Below are positions 10,517 to 20,785 of a stretch of DNA of 64,000 nucleotides, one piece after another. This stretch comes from Paralithodes platypus (taxonomy: Eukaryota; Arthropoda; Malacostraca; Decapoda; Lithodidae): contig CM064512.1 of assembly GCA_032716605.1 (NCBI GenBank), positions 30,338,038 through 30,402,037 on the forward strand. Reading direction: 5' to 3'. The translations under genes and the position numbers were made by a program. Under the pieces are notes generated by a model, which was not told the origin of the DNA, did no database searches, and worked only from the letters and a program-made list of their open reading frames with translations. How positions within the stretch are numbered: the first letter of the stretch is position 1; each line of letters opens with the position of its first letter.

Positions 10517-11439
10517 TGCTGGCTGGGGCGTTCTGGAAAACTAATTGAGTAGTGTAAGGTAGAGTTGTCTGCATATGAATGGATGGGACTGGATGTACAG
10601 TTGAGAAGATCATTTATGAAAATTAGAAAGAGAATAGGCGATAGGACAGAACCCTGAGGAACACCGGAGTTGATAGGATGAGGAAGTGAGCGATGGCCAT
10701 CCACAACCGCAGCTATGGAACGGCCGGAAAGGACATTAGAGACAAAGGCACACATGGAGGGATAGAAACCGAAGGAGGGTAGTTTAGAAATTAAGCATTT
10801 GTGCCAGACTCTATCGAAGGTCTTCGATAGGTCTAGTGTAACAGAAAAAGCCTCACCAAAGTCCCGATAGTTGGATGACCAAGAGTTAGTATAATATGAA
10901 AGAAGATCACCAGTAGGGCGACCCTTAAGGAAGCCATACTGGCGATCTGAGAGCAGATTATGAGAAGAGAAATGCTCAAGAAATTTGGAAGCAAGAATAG
11001 TTTCAAAAACTTTAGCGATACAAGAGATGAGAGCAATTGGTCGATAGGTGGAGGGTTGAGAGCGGTCACCCTTCTTAGGGACAGGTTGAATGAAAGCAAA
11101 CTTCCAGCTAGAAGGGAAAACGTTAGAGGAGAGACAGAGACGAAAGAGTTTGCCTAGGCAGGGGGTCAGCACGGAAGCACAGTTTTTTAGTACAACAGGA
11201 GGAACACCGTCCGGACCGTATGCCTTTTTAGTATTAAGCCCAGAGAGGGTAGAAAGTACACCTTTAGAATAGATTAGGATATTAGGCATAAGTAGGAGAG
11301 AGGGGGGTGGAGAGGGAGGAATAGCACCGGAATCATCCAAGGTAGAGTTTCTAGCAAAAGTTTGAGCGAAGAGTTCAGCTTTGTCAGAGGAAGAAGTAAT
11401 GGTTGTGCCATCAGAGTAGAAAAGGGGAGGGAAAGACAA
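10517..11439 (-). pseudogene. Jockey-like LINE reverse transcriptase domain
   Basis: Contains the RT landmarks in order: AYGPDGVPPVVLKNC, PVPKKGDRSQPSTYRPIAL, RQYGFLKGRPTGD, VTLDLSKTFDRVWHK (first catalytic Asp), [21 protein letters not shown], and the catalytic box as YADN where YADD is expected. Loss of the second Asp and truncation by the adjoining SINE indicate a dead copy. Confidence 0.88.
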
Positions 11440-11468
11440 GGAAGAAAAATTGTTGGAGAGGTTTTTGG

Positions 11469-12660
11469 CTAGATGCCAGAAAACTTGGGAAGAGCTAGAG
11501 TTGGATAGTTCATTGCATTTAATATTGATGAAAGAGTGTTTGGCAAGTCGAAGAACAGATTTGGCTTGATTGCGGGCAGAGACATAGGAAGAATGAGATT
11601 CTTAAGTTTTAAGGCGTCGGTACCATTTGAATGCTTCCTCCTTGTTGTGGACAGCAGTAGAACAAGCGTGAGTAAACCAAGATTTTTTGCATTAGACTGA
11701 GAGAAAGAAAATGTAATGTACGCTTTCATGCCCGAGAGGATTACCTCGGTAATGCGTTTAGCACTCTCCGAGGGTTCCCGGCCACGGAAGCAGAAGTCAT
11801 TCCATGGGAAATAAAAGAAGTACTGCCGGAGAGCCTCCCAGTCAGCAGCACCAAAGTGCCACAAGCGCCGCCGGCGGGGAGGATCGGGTGGCCATACTGA
11901 AGAGATAGGACAGGTGACAGAGAAAAGTTTATGGTCGGAGGAGCCCAAAGGAGAGAAAAGATCGACAGTATAAGAAGAAGGGTTAGAAGTCAGAAATAAG
12001 TCAAGAATGTTGGGCCGATCTCCGAAGCGATCCTGGGATACAGGTGGGTTGCTGGACCAGCTGCTCTAGGTCATTTATGATAGAAAAGACGTAGGCTTGT
12101 TCACCAGGTTGGTCAGTAGTGTGAGAGGAGAGCCATTGGCGGTGTTGAACGTTGAAATCTCCTAAGATGTAGATTTCAGAAAAGGGAGAAATGGATAGAA
12201 TGTGTTCCACTTTAGAGTTTAGACAGTCAAAGAATTTGGGAAAGTTGGTAGAGTTAGAGGAAAGATAGATAGCACAGAAATATTTAGTATGAGAATGACA
12301 GGATAGTTTGAGCCATAAAGTTATGAATTCAGAGGAGTCGAAATCGGGAACACGAGAGCAAGTGAGTTTGTTGTGCACGTATACACAACATCCGCCTCTG
12401 GCTTTGAAACTAGGATAGAGAAAGTAGGAGGATACAGAGAAGGGGCTGCTGGAAGTTGTCTCAGATACCTGGGTTTTGGTGAGGAAAAGAAGATCAGGTT
12501 TGTAGGAGGAGAGATGGTGTTCGACGGAGTGAAAATTAGAGGAAAGTCTGTTAAAATTGCAAAAGTTGGTAGTAAGAGTGACAGGCCATGGTCCACAGCA
12601 TTTATAGTGGTCGTCAGGGGAAGGTCGGGCAGGTGTGGGGGCATTAATATCCCCCCCCAC
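11469..12660 (-). pseudogene. Jockey-like LINE endonuclease and linker
   Basis: The 12660-12001 part encodes an apurinic-type endonuclease: LLFLTKTQVSE, then YILGDFNVQHRQWLS with the conserved Asp and Asn. The SDH motif (GSSDHKLF) falls in a different frame at about 11948, so a frameshift lies near 11950-12010. The linker continues to 11469 with WHFGAADWEALRQYF. Upstream at 12640-12847 a short basic leader is open but not recognisable. It is the same arrangement as the N-terminal half of the intact protein at 17408-20404. Confidence 0.8.
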
Positions 12661-12939
12661 CCCCCCTTGGGGACTCCGAGGTTGGGTCTGTGTTCATCAT
12701 TTGTTTTAAATATATTTGAAGGAAGAAGTGTGGTGTGCATGTTAAGTGTAGTGAAGTAGATAGGGGGAGGAGGTGTTTGTGAGAGCATGCTGGACTACTC
12801 TCAGTGTAAGTGAGGCACAAAGGGAAACAGTAAGAGAGGCCAAGCAAATTAAACAGGAGTTCTAGCGGTTTCTTAGGAAATGCCTACAGCCTCTCCTGGG
12901 TAAAGCCCTGATCGATTGGTGCCTACAATCTACCCCCAG

Positions 12940-12981
12940 TATATATATATATATGGGTGTGTGTGTGTGTGTGTGTGTGTT
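12940..12981. repeat. (TA)n(TG)n microsatellite
   Basis: Compound AT then GT dinucleotide tract at the presumed 5' boundary of the minus-strand LINE. Confidence 0.93.
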
Positions 12982-14258
12982 ATAGTTGTAACTTAGTAGT
13001 AAGTTGTAACTTAGTGTCTACGAAGATAACGTATAGTCATCATATTTGTCCTTGAGTTACTCTGATAGAAGTAATATTATACTAAACTGCCAACATTTAT
13101 GAAATGATAGTGTAAACTTTAAAAAGGGTTGTGCTCAATTTATAACCCTCAAGCAAAGCATATTTTCAGAATAAATGTGCATACATAGTTTTACTAACAA
13201 TTTGAAAATTGTTTCAACCTTTGTCAAACATTTAGCAACAAATACAATATTAGAAAATGTGCTCTGTAATGAATAGATTGTTACTGACATATTATAACGT
13301 ATGTACTTATTCAGATTATGCATCAGTGTTGCTAATGGCAATGTTTACTATTATACCCTGGCACAATGCTCAGTGTAGCGCTAAATTAAGCCTTATTAGC
13401 AAAAACAACTACTCCTACCACACTCGCCCAAATGCCAATGACAGTCTCGGCTTAAAAGCTCTCTGTGAAAAACGAAAAACCAAGAGAAAAGGTGGAAAGT
13501 TGACGACCCCGGGATTTGTATTGAGTGTTGGATCTGTGATGTGTGTTCCCGGATTTACATCAAAGAAATGTTGTATACCGGTACCTCCTATTTTGAACTG
13601 GTTTGTTTCCATTGTATCAGTTTATTATGTGATGGATCCTACATACTTCAATTTGACACCATTAATAGTTAATTCACCAGTCAATAAGCACCGACATGTT
13701 CATGTTTTCTAGTTGACTCGGCAGTAATTAGTTAACTTCATTCAACCTTCTGACTTCTAAATGTCCTCCCCCAACTGGATATAAGCATCCATTAGTTGCA
13801 CATACAGTATGGGTGAATAATTTAATCAAAAATCAATCTGAAGACAAAATTGGTTGTACAGTATAATGTATGCCGGCTATTAACGATACATCCTTGAAAT
13901 TGTTCCTGAGGTGTCAATGTGTTACTAAATGTGATGCCTTCTATTATGGCCTCACAAATTATTCAGTATAGCACTTACAGGTACCTTACCTATTCTGCAA
14001 ACTCAGATAGCCCTCCCACACACGCCATGCTGCTAACGACAACATCAGCTTGAAAGGGCCTCCAGAAAAGCAAGACACAAAGAGAAAACCTGAAAATGTG
14101 ACGACCCCCGGATCGTTATTGAGTGCGGGATCAAAGGGGCCGTGAGTCTTGGAATTTGCTTGGAGTGTAATTTCCGCCTTCTATTTTTGGCCAGCTTGTT
14201 TGTATTTTGTAAGTCAATCTATTTGGTGATAGTTATTAAAAATTGTAATTTGATGCCT
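12982..14258. repeat. Diverged duplicated unit, about 600 bp apart
   Basis: The segment around 13420-13690 (CCACACTCGCC, AGAAAAGGTGGAAAG, TGACGACCCCGGGAT, TTTGACACC) has a diverged counterpart around 14010-14258 (CCACACACGCC, AGAAAACCTGAAAA, TGACGACCCCCGGAT, TTTGATGCC). Order is conserved and spacing is about 600 bp. A 151-codon open frame at 13257-13712 has no recognisable motif and no open counterpart in the second copy, so I do not call it a gene. Confidence 0.5.
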
Positions 14259-14262
14259 TTAA

Positions 14263-14620
14263 GGGGGTATGGTTGCATTTGTCTGGCCCTCTTTCTCCGT
14301 CATGTTTAGCCATATTAGTTTACAGATTTTAAGACGTTTGGCCCATTATTATTTTTTTTTTGTGACCTATTTCTTACTCAATATTAAGATATTTAGTTCC
14401 ATTTAGGTGTCTATTTGTTTCCTGGCGAGCGATAGCAAACCTGTAATTTAGGAGGAACTGGCCTTAGGCCGCGACATTTCTCTACCGAATTAGTTTTACA
14501 AATGTATCTAGAAATGTGATCTTGGGGATGTTTTGTTTAAGCTCGAGGGACGGTAAGGGAAGAGACTAAGAAGTTAAATACTAATTAAATATATCGAACA
14601 ATAAATCAACCCTTTCCCCC
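14263..14620. mobile_element. Candidate TTAA-flanked MITE
   Basis: TTAA at 14259-14262 and 14621-14624 bracket a 358-bp segment whose ends are imperfect inverted repeats: GGGGGTATGGTTGCATTTG on the left and, reverse-complemented, GGGGGAAAGGGTTGATTTA on the right. TTAA duplication is typical of piggyBac and Kolobok elements. No empty site is available here and the inverted repeats are short, so this is weaker than the other TTAA elements in the window. Confidence 0.55.
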
Positions 14621-14661
14621 TTAACCCCTTCATCATCATGAAGCATGTTTACCTCCATCTA

Positions 14662-14703
14662 GATATTTCTCCATCAACTCTGAAGAGTTGATGGAGAAAT
14701 ATC
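14662..14703. repeat. Perfect 20-bp inverted repeat at the CR1 5' junction
   Basis: GATATTTCTCCATCAACTCT at 14662-14681 is followed after 2 nt by its exact reverse complement at 14684-14703. The right arm is the first visible part of CR1 copy 1 coding sequence. A foldback with a 2-nt spacer at the 5' boundary fits snap-back synthesis when the truncated LINE cDNA was joined to the target. Confidence 0.85.
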
Positions 14704-14981
14704 GCAAGATGATCCAGCACTACAAAAACAAGTCAAGGAATATCATCATCTCAGGCATTCTCCCCAAGATCGACGCACCTGACAAATTCTACGACAAAGC
14801 CTTCAGCACAAATAGCCGACTAAAATATTTGTGTCTGAAGGAAGAAGTTGAATTCATCAACCTCTGGGATAATTTCTATAACCAGCCTACTCTGTTCCGC
14901 AAGGACGGCACTCATCTAAACCTTGTGGGTTCAGCACGCATGGGTCGTCTCCTACACAAAGCAGTCCGCAGCCATGGATAA
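14688..14981 (+). pseudogene. CR1 ORF1 remnant, SGNH-hydrolase-like C-terminus
   Basis: About 97 codons end in LFRKDGTHLNLVGSARMG. The DGxHLN motif with the small and aliphatic residues after it is the C-terminal Asp-His block of SGNH/GDSL hydrolases. CR1-type elements are known to carry such an esterase domain in ORF1. The N-terminal Ser block is absent because the element is truncated at 14684. A 119-bp spacer separates it from ORF2, fitting ORF1-ORF2 spacing. It cannot be catalytic in this form. Confidence 0.75.
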
Positions 14982-15100
14982 AAAAATGCCATCCGAGAAG
15001 AAGCAGCAGTGACATAAATCATCTAACGCCAAGCAAAAAACAGAGGCAACCGAGGACCACCAGCGATAAGGACCGAAGACAGCGAGGACCGAGGACAGCC

Positions 15101-17117
15101 ATGAACATAAATGTAGATTCGACAAGAACCAAAAATATTATTAAAGAGCGTTCTGTGAGTTCTAAACTAACAAATTTAAAGGTTTTCTATGCAAACGCTC
15201 GTAGCATACGCAATATATTTTCAGATTTAGAGGAGCTAGTGTTTACAGAAGATTATGATGTGATTGGCATAACAGAATCTTGGCTCAATACAGAAGATAG
15301 AGACTTTTTAGCAGAATATTCACTTCCTGGTTATGTAATGTTTGAGAAAAGCCGAATAAATAGAAATGGAGGTGGCGTTTTACTTTATATCAAAGAAAGT
15401 CTTAACCCGACCCTCTTGTCAAAACCTCAAATTGTGAACGTCGACGCATCTTTTGTGCTAATAAAGAATAATAAAGGTACAAAAAGAATACTTGCATTAA
15501 TATACAGACCTCCAGCTCAATCAGTGCAAACTGACCAAGAAATTTACAAACAAATTGCAGATGTAAGTAACTCACAAGATAACGTAATTTTTGGTGACTT
15601 TAATTTACCTGTGACCAAGTGGGGCGATACTCTTACTTCACACTCCGGACATGACTTGTATACGAACTTGCAAGAGAGTTCGCTTTATCAATTTGTTCGA
15701 ACGCCGACCCGTGCTAATAACGTTCTTGACATTGTACTTGCAACAAAAGAAGAATGAATAGAGAATTTGAATGTTGGTGATGAATTCAGTAACAGCGACC
15801 ATCGTACGATAACTTTCACTTTAAAGTTTACTAGTAACGAACCAAATACTAGCATCGAAAAAGTCCCTAATTTCAAGAAAGCAAACTTTCATAAACTTAG
15901 AGATATGTTTAAAGAAACTGACTAGAGCTTTCTAATTAACAATAACGACATAAATACATCTTGGAAGTTATTCGAAACCACTTACCTAAAAGCAGTGCAA
16001 GACTGCATACCATCGAAAATACGGCATCCAGGCCATAATAATAAGCCCAAATGGTGGAATAAAGATATTTCAAACTGTCTGCTTGCTAAAAAAATTGCTA
16101 ATGATAGATTAAAATCCTCACAAAACGACGAAGAACGGGTGAAATTTGTAGAGCTACGACGCAAAGCCAAAGAGTTAATTAAGCAAAGTAAAAAGACCCT
16201 AGAGTTGCATATTATCAAAGTAAAACAAACCTGAAAGAATTCTATAGTTATATCAGAAAGAAAAAAGTAGTTACTTCAACTGTTGGACCGTTAGTCGATG
16301 AAAATGGAGAATACACCAAAGACGAAGTACAAATGAGTAATGCCCTCAATACCTTCTTTGCATCAGTTTTTAGAACAGAAGACCTCAGTGATATCCCTAC
16401 ACCATCGCCGATTCAGATTGATAATTCAGATGTTCTAAGCAAAATTACCGTTACAGAGAGAGAAGTATTGAACAGTTTAGATAAACTCAAGGTAAATAAA
16501 ACGCCTGGACCTGATACAATCTCGCCTAGAGTTCTAAAGGAAGCTAAGGATGAGCTCTCCAAACCACTGACATTACTATTCAATAAATCCTTGTAGTCTG
16601 GAACTATGCCTGATCAGTGGAAGCTAGCCAACGTAACACCGATATTAAAAAAAGGCCGCAAATCCCTACCCAGTAACTATCGTCCAATTAGCTTAACCTC
16701 AGTTGTATGTAAAATGCTAGAAACGGTCATAAGAGACAGACTTGTAAATCACTTAGAGGAAAATAACATACTAAAAGATACTCAACACAGCTTTCGTAAA
16801 AAACGTTCCTGTTTAACAAACCTCTTAGACTTCTTCCACGATATCCTCAACCTCTACGATGAGAGTAAAGCTGTAGATATTATATACCTTGATTTTCAAA
16901 AAGGCCTTTGACAAAGTTCCCCACAAACGTTTACTGCTAAAACTAAAAGCGCATGGAATACAAGACGGTGTGTTGAAATGGATAGAAAATTGGCTTAGCG
17001 ACAGAAAGCAAAGAGTAGTCGTAAACGGTAAGGCACCTAAATGGACCAATGTAAGTAGCGGGGTACCCCAGGGATCGGTACTTGGACCAATTCTCTTTCT
17101 AATTTACATCAACGATA
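15101..17117 (+). pseudogene. CR1 ORF2 (endonuclease-RT), broken
   Basis: Starts MNINVDSTRT and carries the endonuclease landmarks YANARSIRN, GITESWLN, LIYRPPAQS, IFGDFNLPVTKW and, after a stop, SDHRTITF. The RT part has [49 protein letters not shown] and [20 protein letters not shown]. Against copies 2 and 3 I see a TGA at 15755, a TAG in place of Trp near 15923, an indel near 16207, a TAG for Gln at 16594 and an extra A near 16898. The ADD box lies in the 3' part after the nested LINE, where the codon run reads FTDDT. Confidence 0.92.
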
Positions 17118-17143
17118 CCCCTACTACCTATAGCTAGTAGGGG
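17118..17143 (+). other. 5'-terminal hairpin of the nested LINE
   Basis: CCCCTACTA at 17118-17126 pairs perfectly with TAGTAGGGG at 17135-17143 around an 8-nt loop; two more flanking base pairs (TA...TA) extend the palindrome. It sits exactly at the element's 5' end, so it may be a 5' UTR structure or a remnant of how the end was completed. The fold does not match the HDV-like ribozymes of some LINE 5' ends, as far as I can judge by eye. Confidence 0.6.
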
Positions 17144-17407
17144 TAGGCAGCCCCGCCCAGGGAAGTACTACCGCCAAGGTTTCGGGAGACTCAGGGAATA
17201 GCCTGTATTCCATTTTCTCTCCCAGGACTTGGTAGCTGGATACACATCTTTCTGCCTCACACATCAGGGGTATCAGGAAAACCCTCTTTATATAACATAC
17301 ACATCCAACTTCACGACATTGCCCTACATCGCTATCCTCTATCCATAAAACACTACTCTTCCCACTACATATCATACATGTAACACCATACACCTTACCC
17401 AATAAAT

Positions 17408-20404
17408 ATGGCAGTACAATTGTTAAGAGCAAACCTGGTGGTCCCTCGGATATCCACCCCCGGCAGGGTTGGGTCATTGACACAGGGCCCTCCCGGTCAT
17501 CATCATGCGACTGTGTCAAGAGCATTGCAACGTCCCAAAGCTGCTCGTCGGTGCAGCTTTTTCTTTAGCAATATAAGGGGACTTCACTCTAACATCAATT
17601 CTGTACACCAATTCCTTCAAGCAGAATCCCCTACTCTCCTTTTTTTGACAGAGACTCAAGTAACATCCACATCTGACACGTCTAGATTTAATTTTCCAGG
17701 TTATCAACTGCTCCAAAATTTCAGACCTAAAGGAGGTGTATGTTGCTTCGCAAAATCTGAAATTGCCCTGGAGGAGGTTACTAGATTCAATTGTCCCTAT
17801 TTTGATTATTCTATATACAAATTAATTTCTGCTGGTAAATGTAAATACATATGTTGCATCTACCGTTCCCCAAATACTCCTCCAGAGCAAAGTCTTTTTG
17901 ATTCTCTGTCCTCACAACTCAGTGTCCTCAACTTAAATGCTTCTTCTGAAATCACTGTGTTGGGTGATTTTAATGTCCATAATGTTGAATGGCTCACTCA
18001 TTCAGCCAGGACTGATGATGCTGGTCTTGAATGTGAGCTATTTGCAGACTCATTTAATCTCACTCAACTAGTCAACCAACCCACCCGTGTACCAGATAAT
18101 CCTAATCATAATTCCCACCTACTGGACTTATTTTTAACAACCAATTCAGAAAATGATGATGTTACAGTGAGGTCCCCGCTTGGATCTTCTGATCACTGTC
18201 TAATACAGGCCACCTGTCTATCACCTACCACACCTTCCCACTCTGAACCTGTTTTGGTGACTAAATGGCATTACGATAGGGCAGACTGGGAGGGTCTTCA
18301 AGGTTTCTTTATTGATATTCCCTGGACCTCTTTCTTTTCTAATGATGCACACTCCACCTTGAGCCACATACAAGATTTTGTAAAAATTGGAATGGAAACT
18401 TTTATTCCTCATCAAAAGTACATTAAAAGATCTAATTCACCTAAATGGTTTGACCATAATTGTGCTAGAGTAACTGAACAAAAAGCAATAGCCTACAATG
18501 CATACACAAGATCAAAAACACATGAAGCCTTTAATTACTTTAGAAACATCAGAAATCATGCCAAAACTGTATTAAACCTAACTAAATCAAACTTTCTCCA
18601 CAAGCAGGCAAATAAACTTCTAAATAATCCAAATGATAACAAAATATTTTGGTCTACTCTTAACTCATTCAAATCCAACTTCACAACTGCTTCATCCATT
18701 CCACCATTAAAATCTCCGACTGGCAATCTTGTAAGTGACCCACGAGGTAAAGCTAACCTTCTTGCGGATATTTTCTCCACCAACTCGACCTTTGATGAAA
18801 TAAATCAAGATGTCCCTGTACTTAATTTTAATTCGCCTGAAATTCCCTCACTTAAGATCCACACCAGATATGTCAAAACTATTTTGAAGAATCGCTCAGT
18901 AGATAAGGCTCCTGGTCCAGATGAAATTCCTCCAATAGTACTTAAGAATTGCTCCTTGGTGCTTGCTCCTGTATTGGCAAACAGTTTCCGTCTATGTACT
19001 CATACCTCATGCTTCCCAGTACCCTGGAAAGAAGCAAACATCCATCCAGTTCCTAAAAAAGGTGCCTCTTCAGATCCATCAAACTACAGACCAATAGCTA
19101 TAACTTCCACTCTTGGTAAAGTCTTTGAAATTATATTAAATAATCACATAATTAAGCATCTTGAGAATAATAAATTAATCAGTGATAGGCAATATGGTTT
19201 TAGACGATGTCGATCAACTGCAGACATTCTTTGCCTTCTTATTGATCAAATCAACCAAGCTACAGACCAACATGGTGAAACACATACAATAGCACTGGAT
19301 ATATCAAAGGCATTTGATAGAGTCTGGCATCAATCCTTATTGTCGAAGATGTCACACTACGGCCTTGCATCATTAGTTCCACTAATTTCTTCTTATCTTC
19401 ATAACAGAAAAATATGTGTAATGGTAGATGGCCTTTATTCTCAATTTCACTCAATAAATGCTGGTGTTCCCCAGGGATCAGTTTTGGCCCCAACTCTGTT
19501 CCTCATTCATATCAATGATCTCATTTCTACCACTCATAATCCAATACATTCCTACGCAGATGACTCAACACTCCACAGTTCCTTCACATTTACCAATTCT
19601 TTCACCCAACCCGATCTTATAAATTCAAAAATAAGCACTGCAATTTCTCTGAACCAGGACCTTTCTAGAATTGAAGAATGGGGACAAAAGAATCTAGTTT
19701 CCTTTAATGCACAGAAAACCAAGTACATTCAATTTTCTAACCGACAGAATCTCACTGACTCCCATATATTTTTTAATTATGTAAATATTCCCACTTCCCC
19801 TAGTATTAACATTCTCGGTGTAACATTAACTACTAACTTGAGCTGGACACATTATGTTAGAAGCATTGCTAAGAATGCCTCTAAAAAACTGGGACTCCTG
19901 TACAGAGTTCAAGAATTCTTCACTGACGAGCAGTTGGCCGTAATATATAAAAGTCATGTGCGTTCTCAGATGGATTATTGTTCACCTCTGTGGAGTGGAA
20001 GTGGAGTGGTTGCATTGAGGCAGTTGGACAAAATTCAAAATAAAGTTATTAGATTAATCAATAACCCTGCAATCACACAGGACCTTCCTACATTATCCAT
20101 ACGAAGAAACGTTGCATCCCTTGCATTATTCTACAGATATTTTCACAGCAATTGTTCCGAGAAACTTGCTTCAATTGTGCCGCCTCTCCACATCTTTCCC
20201 CGTAGAACTAGGGCAGCTGAGAGCGCCCATGAATTTACACTTTCTCCTCCACAATGCAGAACTTTTGCTTATCAAAATTCATTTATCCCTAGAACTACTA
20301 CTCTTTGGAATTCACTTCCCTCGAATTGCTTTCCACAAACTTACAATCTACAAATGTTTAAATCCAGTTGTTACAAACATTTTATGAATGGAGGATGCCT
20401 TTAG
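17408..20404 (+). CDS. LINE ORF2: AP endonuclease and reverse transcriptase, intact (998 aa)
   Basis: A single uninterrupted frame that would nick target DNA and copy the element RNA by target-primed reverse transcription. Residues 50-270 are an exonuclease/endonuclease/phosphatase-type domain with N55 (SNIRGL), E82 (LTETQV), D187 and N189 (LGDFNV) and SDH at 261-263. Residues 500-730 are the RT: VPKKGAS near 548, NYRPIAI at 559, QYGFRRCRSTAD, D631 in [28 protein letters not shown] at 685 and the complete YADD box at 716-719. The tail carries RRNVASLALFYRYF and TTLWNSLPSNCFP. The ATG at 17408 is the first start after a stop-containing leader. The N-terminal 45 residues are Pro/Gly/Arg-rich and lie before the endonuclease. 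All catalytic residues are present, so the copy is young or was until recently able to move. Confidence 0.93.
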   Translation: MAVQLLRANLVVPRISTPGRVGSLTQGPPGHHHATVSRALQRPKAARRCSFFFSNIRGLHSNINSVHQFLQAESPTLLFLTETQVTSTSDTSRFNFPGYQLLQNFRPKGGVCCFAKSEIALEEVTRFNCPYFDYSIYKLISAGKCKYICCIYRSPNTPPEQSLFDSLSSQLSVLNLNASSEITVLGDFNVHNVEWLTHSARTDDAGLECELFADSFNLTQLVNQPTRVPDNPNHNSHLLDLFLTTNSENDDVTVRSPLGSSDHCLIQATCLSPTTPSHSEPVLVTKWHYDRADWEGLQGFFIDIPWTSFFSNDAHSTLSHIQDFVKIGMETFIPHQKYIKRSNSPKWFDHNCARVTEQKAIAYNAYTRSKTHEAFNYFRNIRNHAKTVLNLTKSNFLHKQANKLLNNPNDNKIFWSTLNSFKSNFTTASSIPPLKSPTGNLVSDPRGKANLLADIFSTNSTFDEINQDVPVLNFNSPEIPSLKIHTRYVKTILKNRSVDKAPGPDEIPPIVLKNCSLVLAPVLANSFRLCTHTSCFPVPWKEANIHPVPKKGASSDPSNYRPIAITSTLGKVFEIILNNHIIKHLENNKLISDRQYGFRRCRSTADILCLLIDQINQATDQHGETHTIALDISKAFDRVWHQSLLSKMSHYGLASLVPLISSYLHNRKICVMVDGLYSQFHSINAGVPQGSVLAPTLFLIHINDLISTTHNPIHSYADDSTLHSSFTFTNSFTQPDLINSKISTAISLNQDLSRIEEWGQKNLVSFNAQKTKYIQFSNRQNLTDSHIFFNYVNIPTSPSINILGVTLTTNLSWTHYVRSIAKNASKKLGLLYRVQEFFTDEQLAVIYKSHVRSQMDYCSPLWSGSGVVALRQLDKIQNKVIRLINNPAITQDLPTLSIRRNVASLALFYRYFHSNCSEKLASIVPPLHIFPRRTRAAESAHEFTLSPPQCRTFAYQNSFIPRTTTLWNSLPSNCFPQTYNLQMFKSSCYKHFMNGGCL

Positions 20405-20455
20405 GCACATGGACCTTTTTGTTTTATCTGTGTTTTTTCTTCCTCCGTTCATTGT

Positions 20456-20490
<35 letters not shown>

Positions 20491-20492
<2 letters not shown>

Positions 20493-20785
20493 AGGGTCTC
20501 ACCTGTACAATCTCAAAATTTACTGACGATACAAAAATTGCAAATAGCGTACTCTCAAATGAACAAGTTGATGATATGCAACACAATCTTGATAAATTGT
20601 CATGTTGGGCCCAAATTTGGCAAATGAGTTTCAATGCGGATAAATGTAAAGTACTACATATCGGATACCTAAATGAGAAAGCAAACTATTCGATGAATGG
20701 CGCTCAGCTTAAGAATGTAAACAGAGAAACCGATGTGGGAGTAACAATATCGAGTAACCTAAAACCGAGTCAACAATGTTCTAAA
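20491..20785 (+). pseudogene. CR1 copy 1, RT remainder after the nested LINE
   Basis: Resumes the CR1 reading: GLTCTISKFTDDTKIANS, then DDMQHNLDKLSCWAQIWQ, FNADKCKVLHIGY and KPSQQCS. The Ala of FADD is Thr here (FTDD). Similarity to the other copies stops near 20782, followed by unrelated AT-rich DNA. Confidence 0.9.

Larger units (their letters stand above)
9191..12939 (-). mobile_element. Jockey-like LINE, decayed, minus strand
   Basis: The element reads right to left: a possible 5' end near 12939, endonuclease, RT, post-RT region, a short 3' UTR and a 12-nt poly(A) at 9202-9191. The overall order matches the intact plus-strand LINE at 17118-20490, to which it is related. It is broken by frameshifts and by an insert at about 10056-10516 that contains two SINEs and removes part of the RT/post-RT junction. 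Fragments of the same family occur at 39.1-39.4 kb and 45.4-47.0 kb. Confidence 0.85.
17118..20490 (+). mobile_element. Jockey-like LINE, apparently full length, nested in CR1 copy 1
   Basis: A 3,373-bp insertion with a 290-bp 5' UTR, one 998-codon ORF, a 57-bp 3' UTR and a 29-nt poly(A) at 20462-20490. The host CR1 sequence breaks after ATCAACGATA and resumes at TGAGGGTCTC. CR1 copies 2 and 3 read through this point as ATCAACGACATAxATGAGGG, which proves the insertion. No target-site duplication is visible; a few bases seem to be lost instead. There is no separate gag-like ORF1 upstream. Confidence 0.93.
14684..20785 (+). mobile_element. CR1-clade LINE, copy 1 (split by a nested LINE)
   Basis: A 5'-truncated CR1 with part of ORF1, an ORF2 endonuclease and most of the RT, interrupted at 17117/20491 by a complete Jockey-like LINE. 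Similarity to copies 2 and 3 ends near 20782, inside the post-RT region, so the 3' end is missing too. Compared with the other copies it has several single-base stops and indels. Confidence 0.9.

Noticed and set aside
13257..13712. A 151-codon plus-strand open frame
   Set aside because: No recognisable domain, and the diverged duplicate near 14.0-14.25 kb does not keep the frame open.
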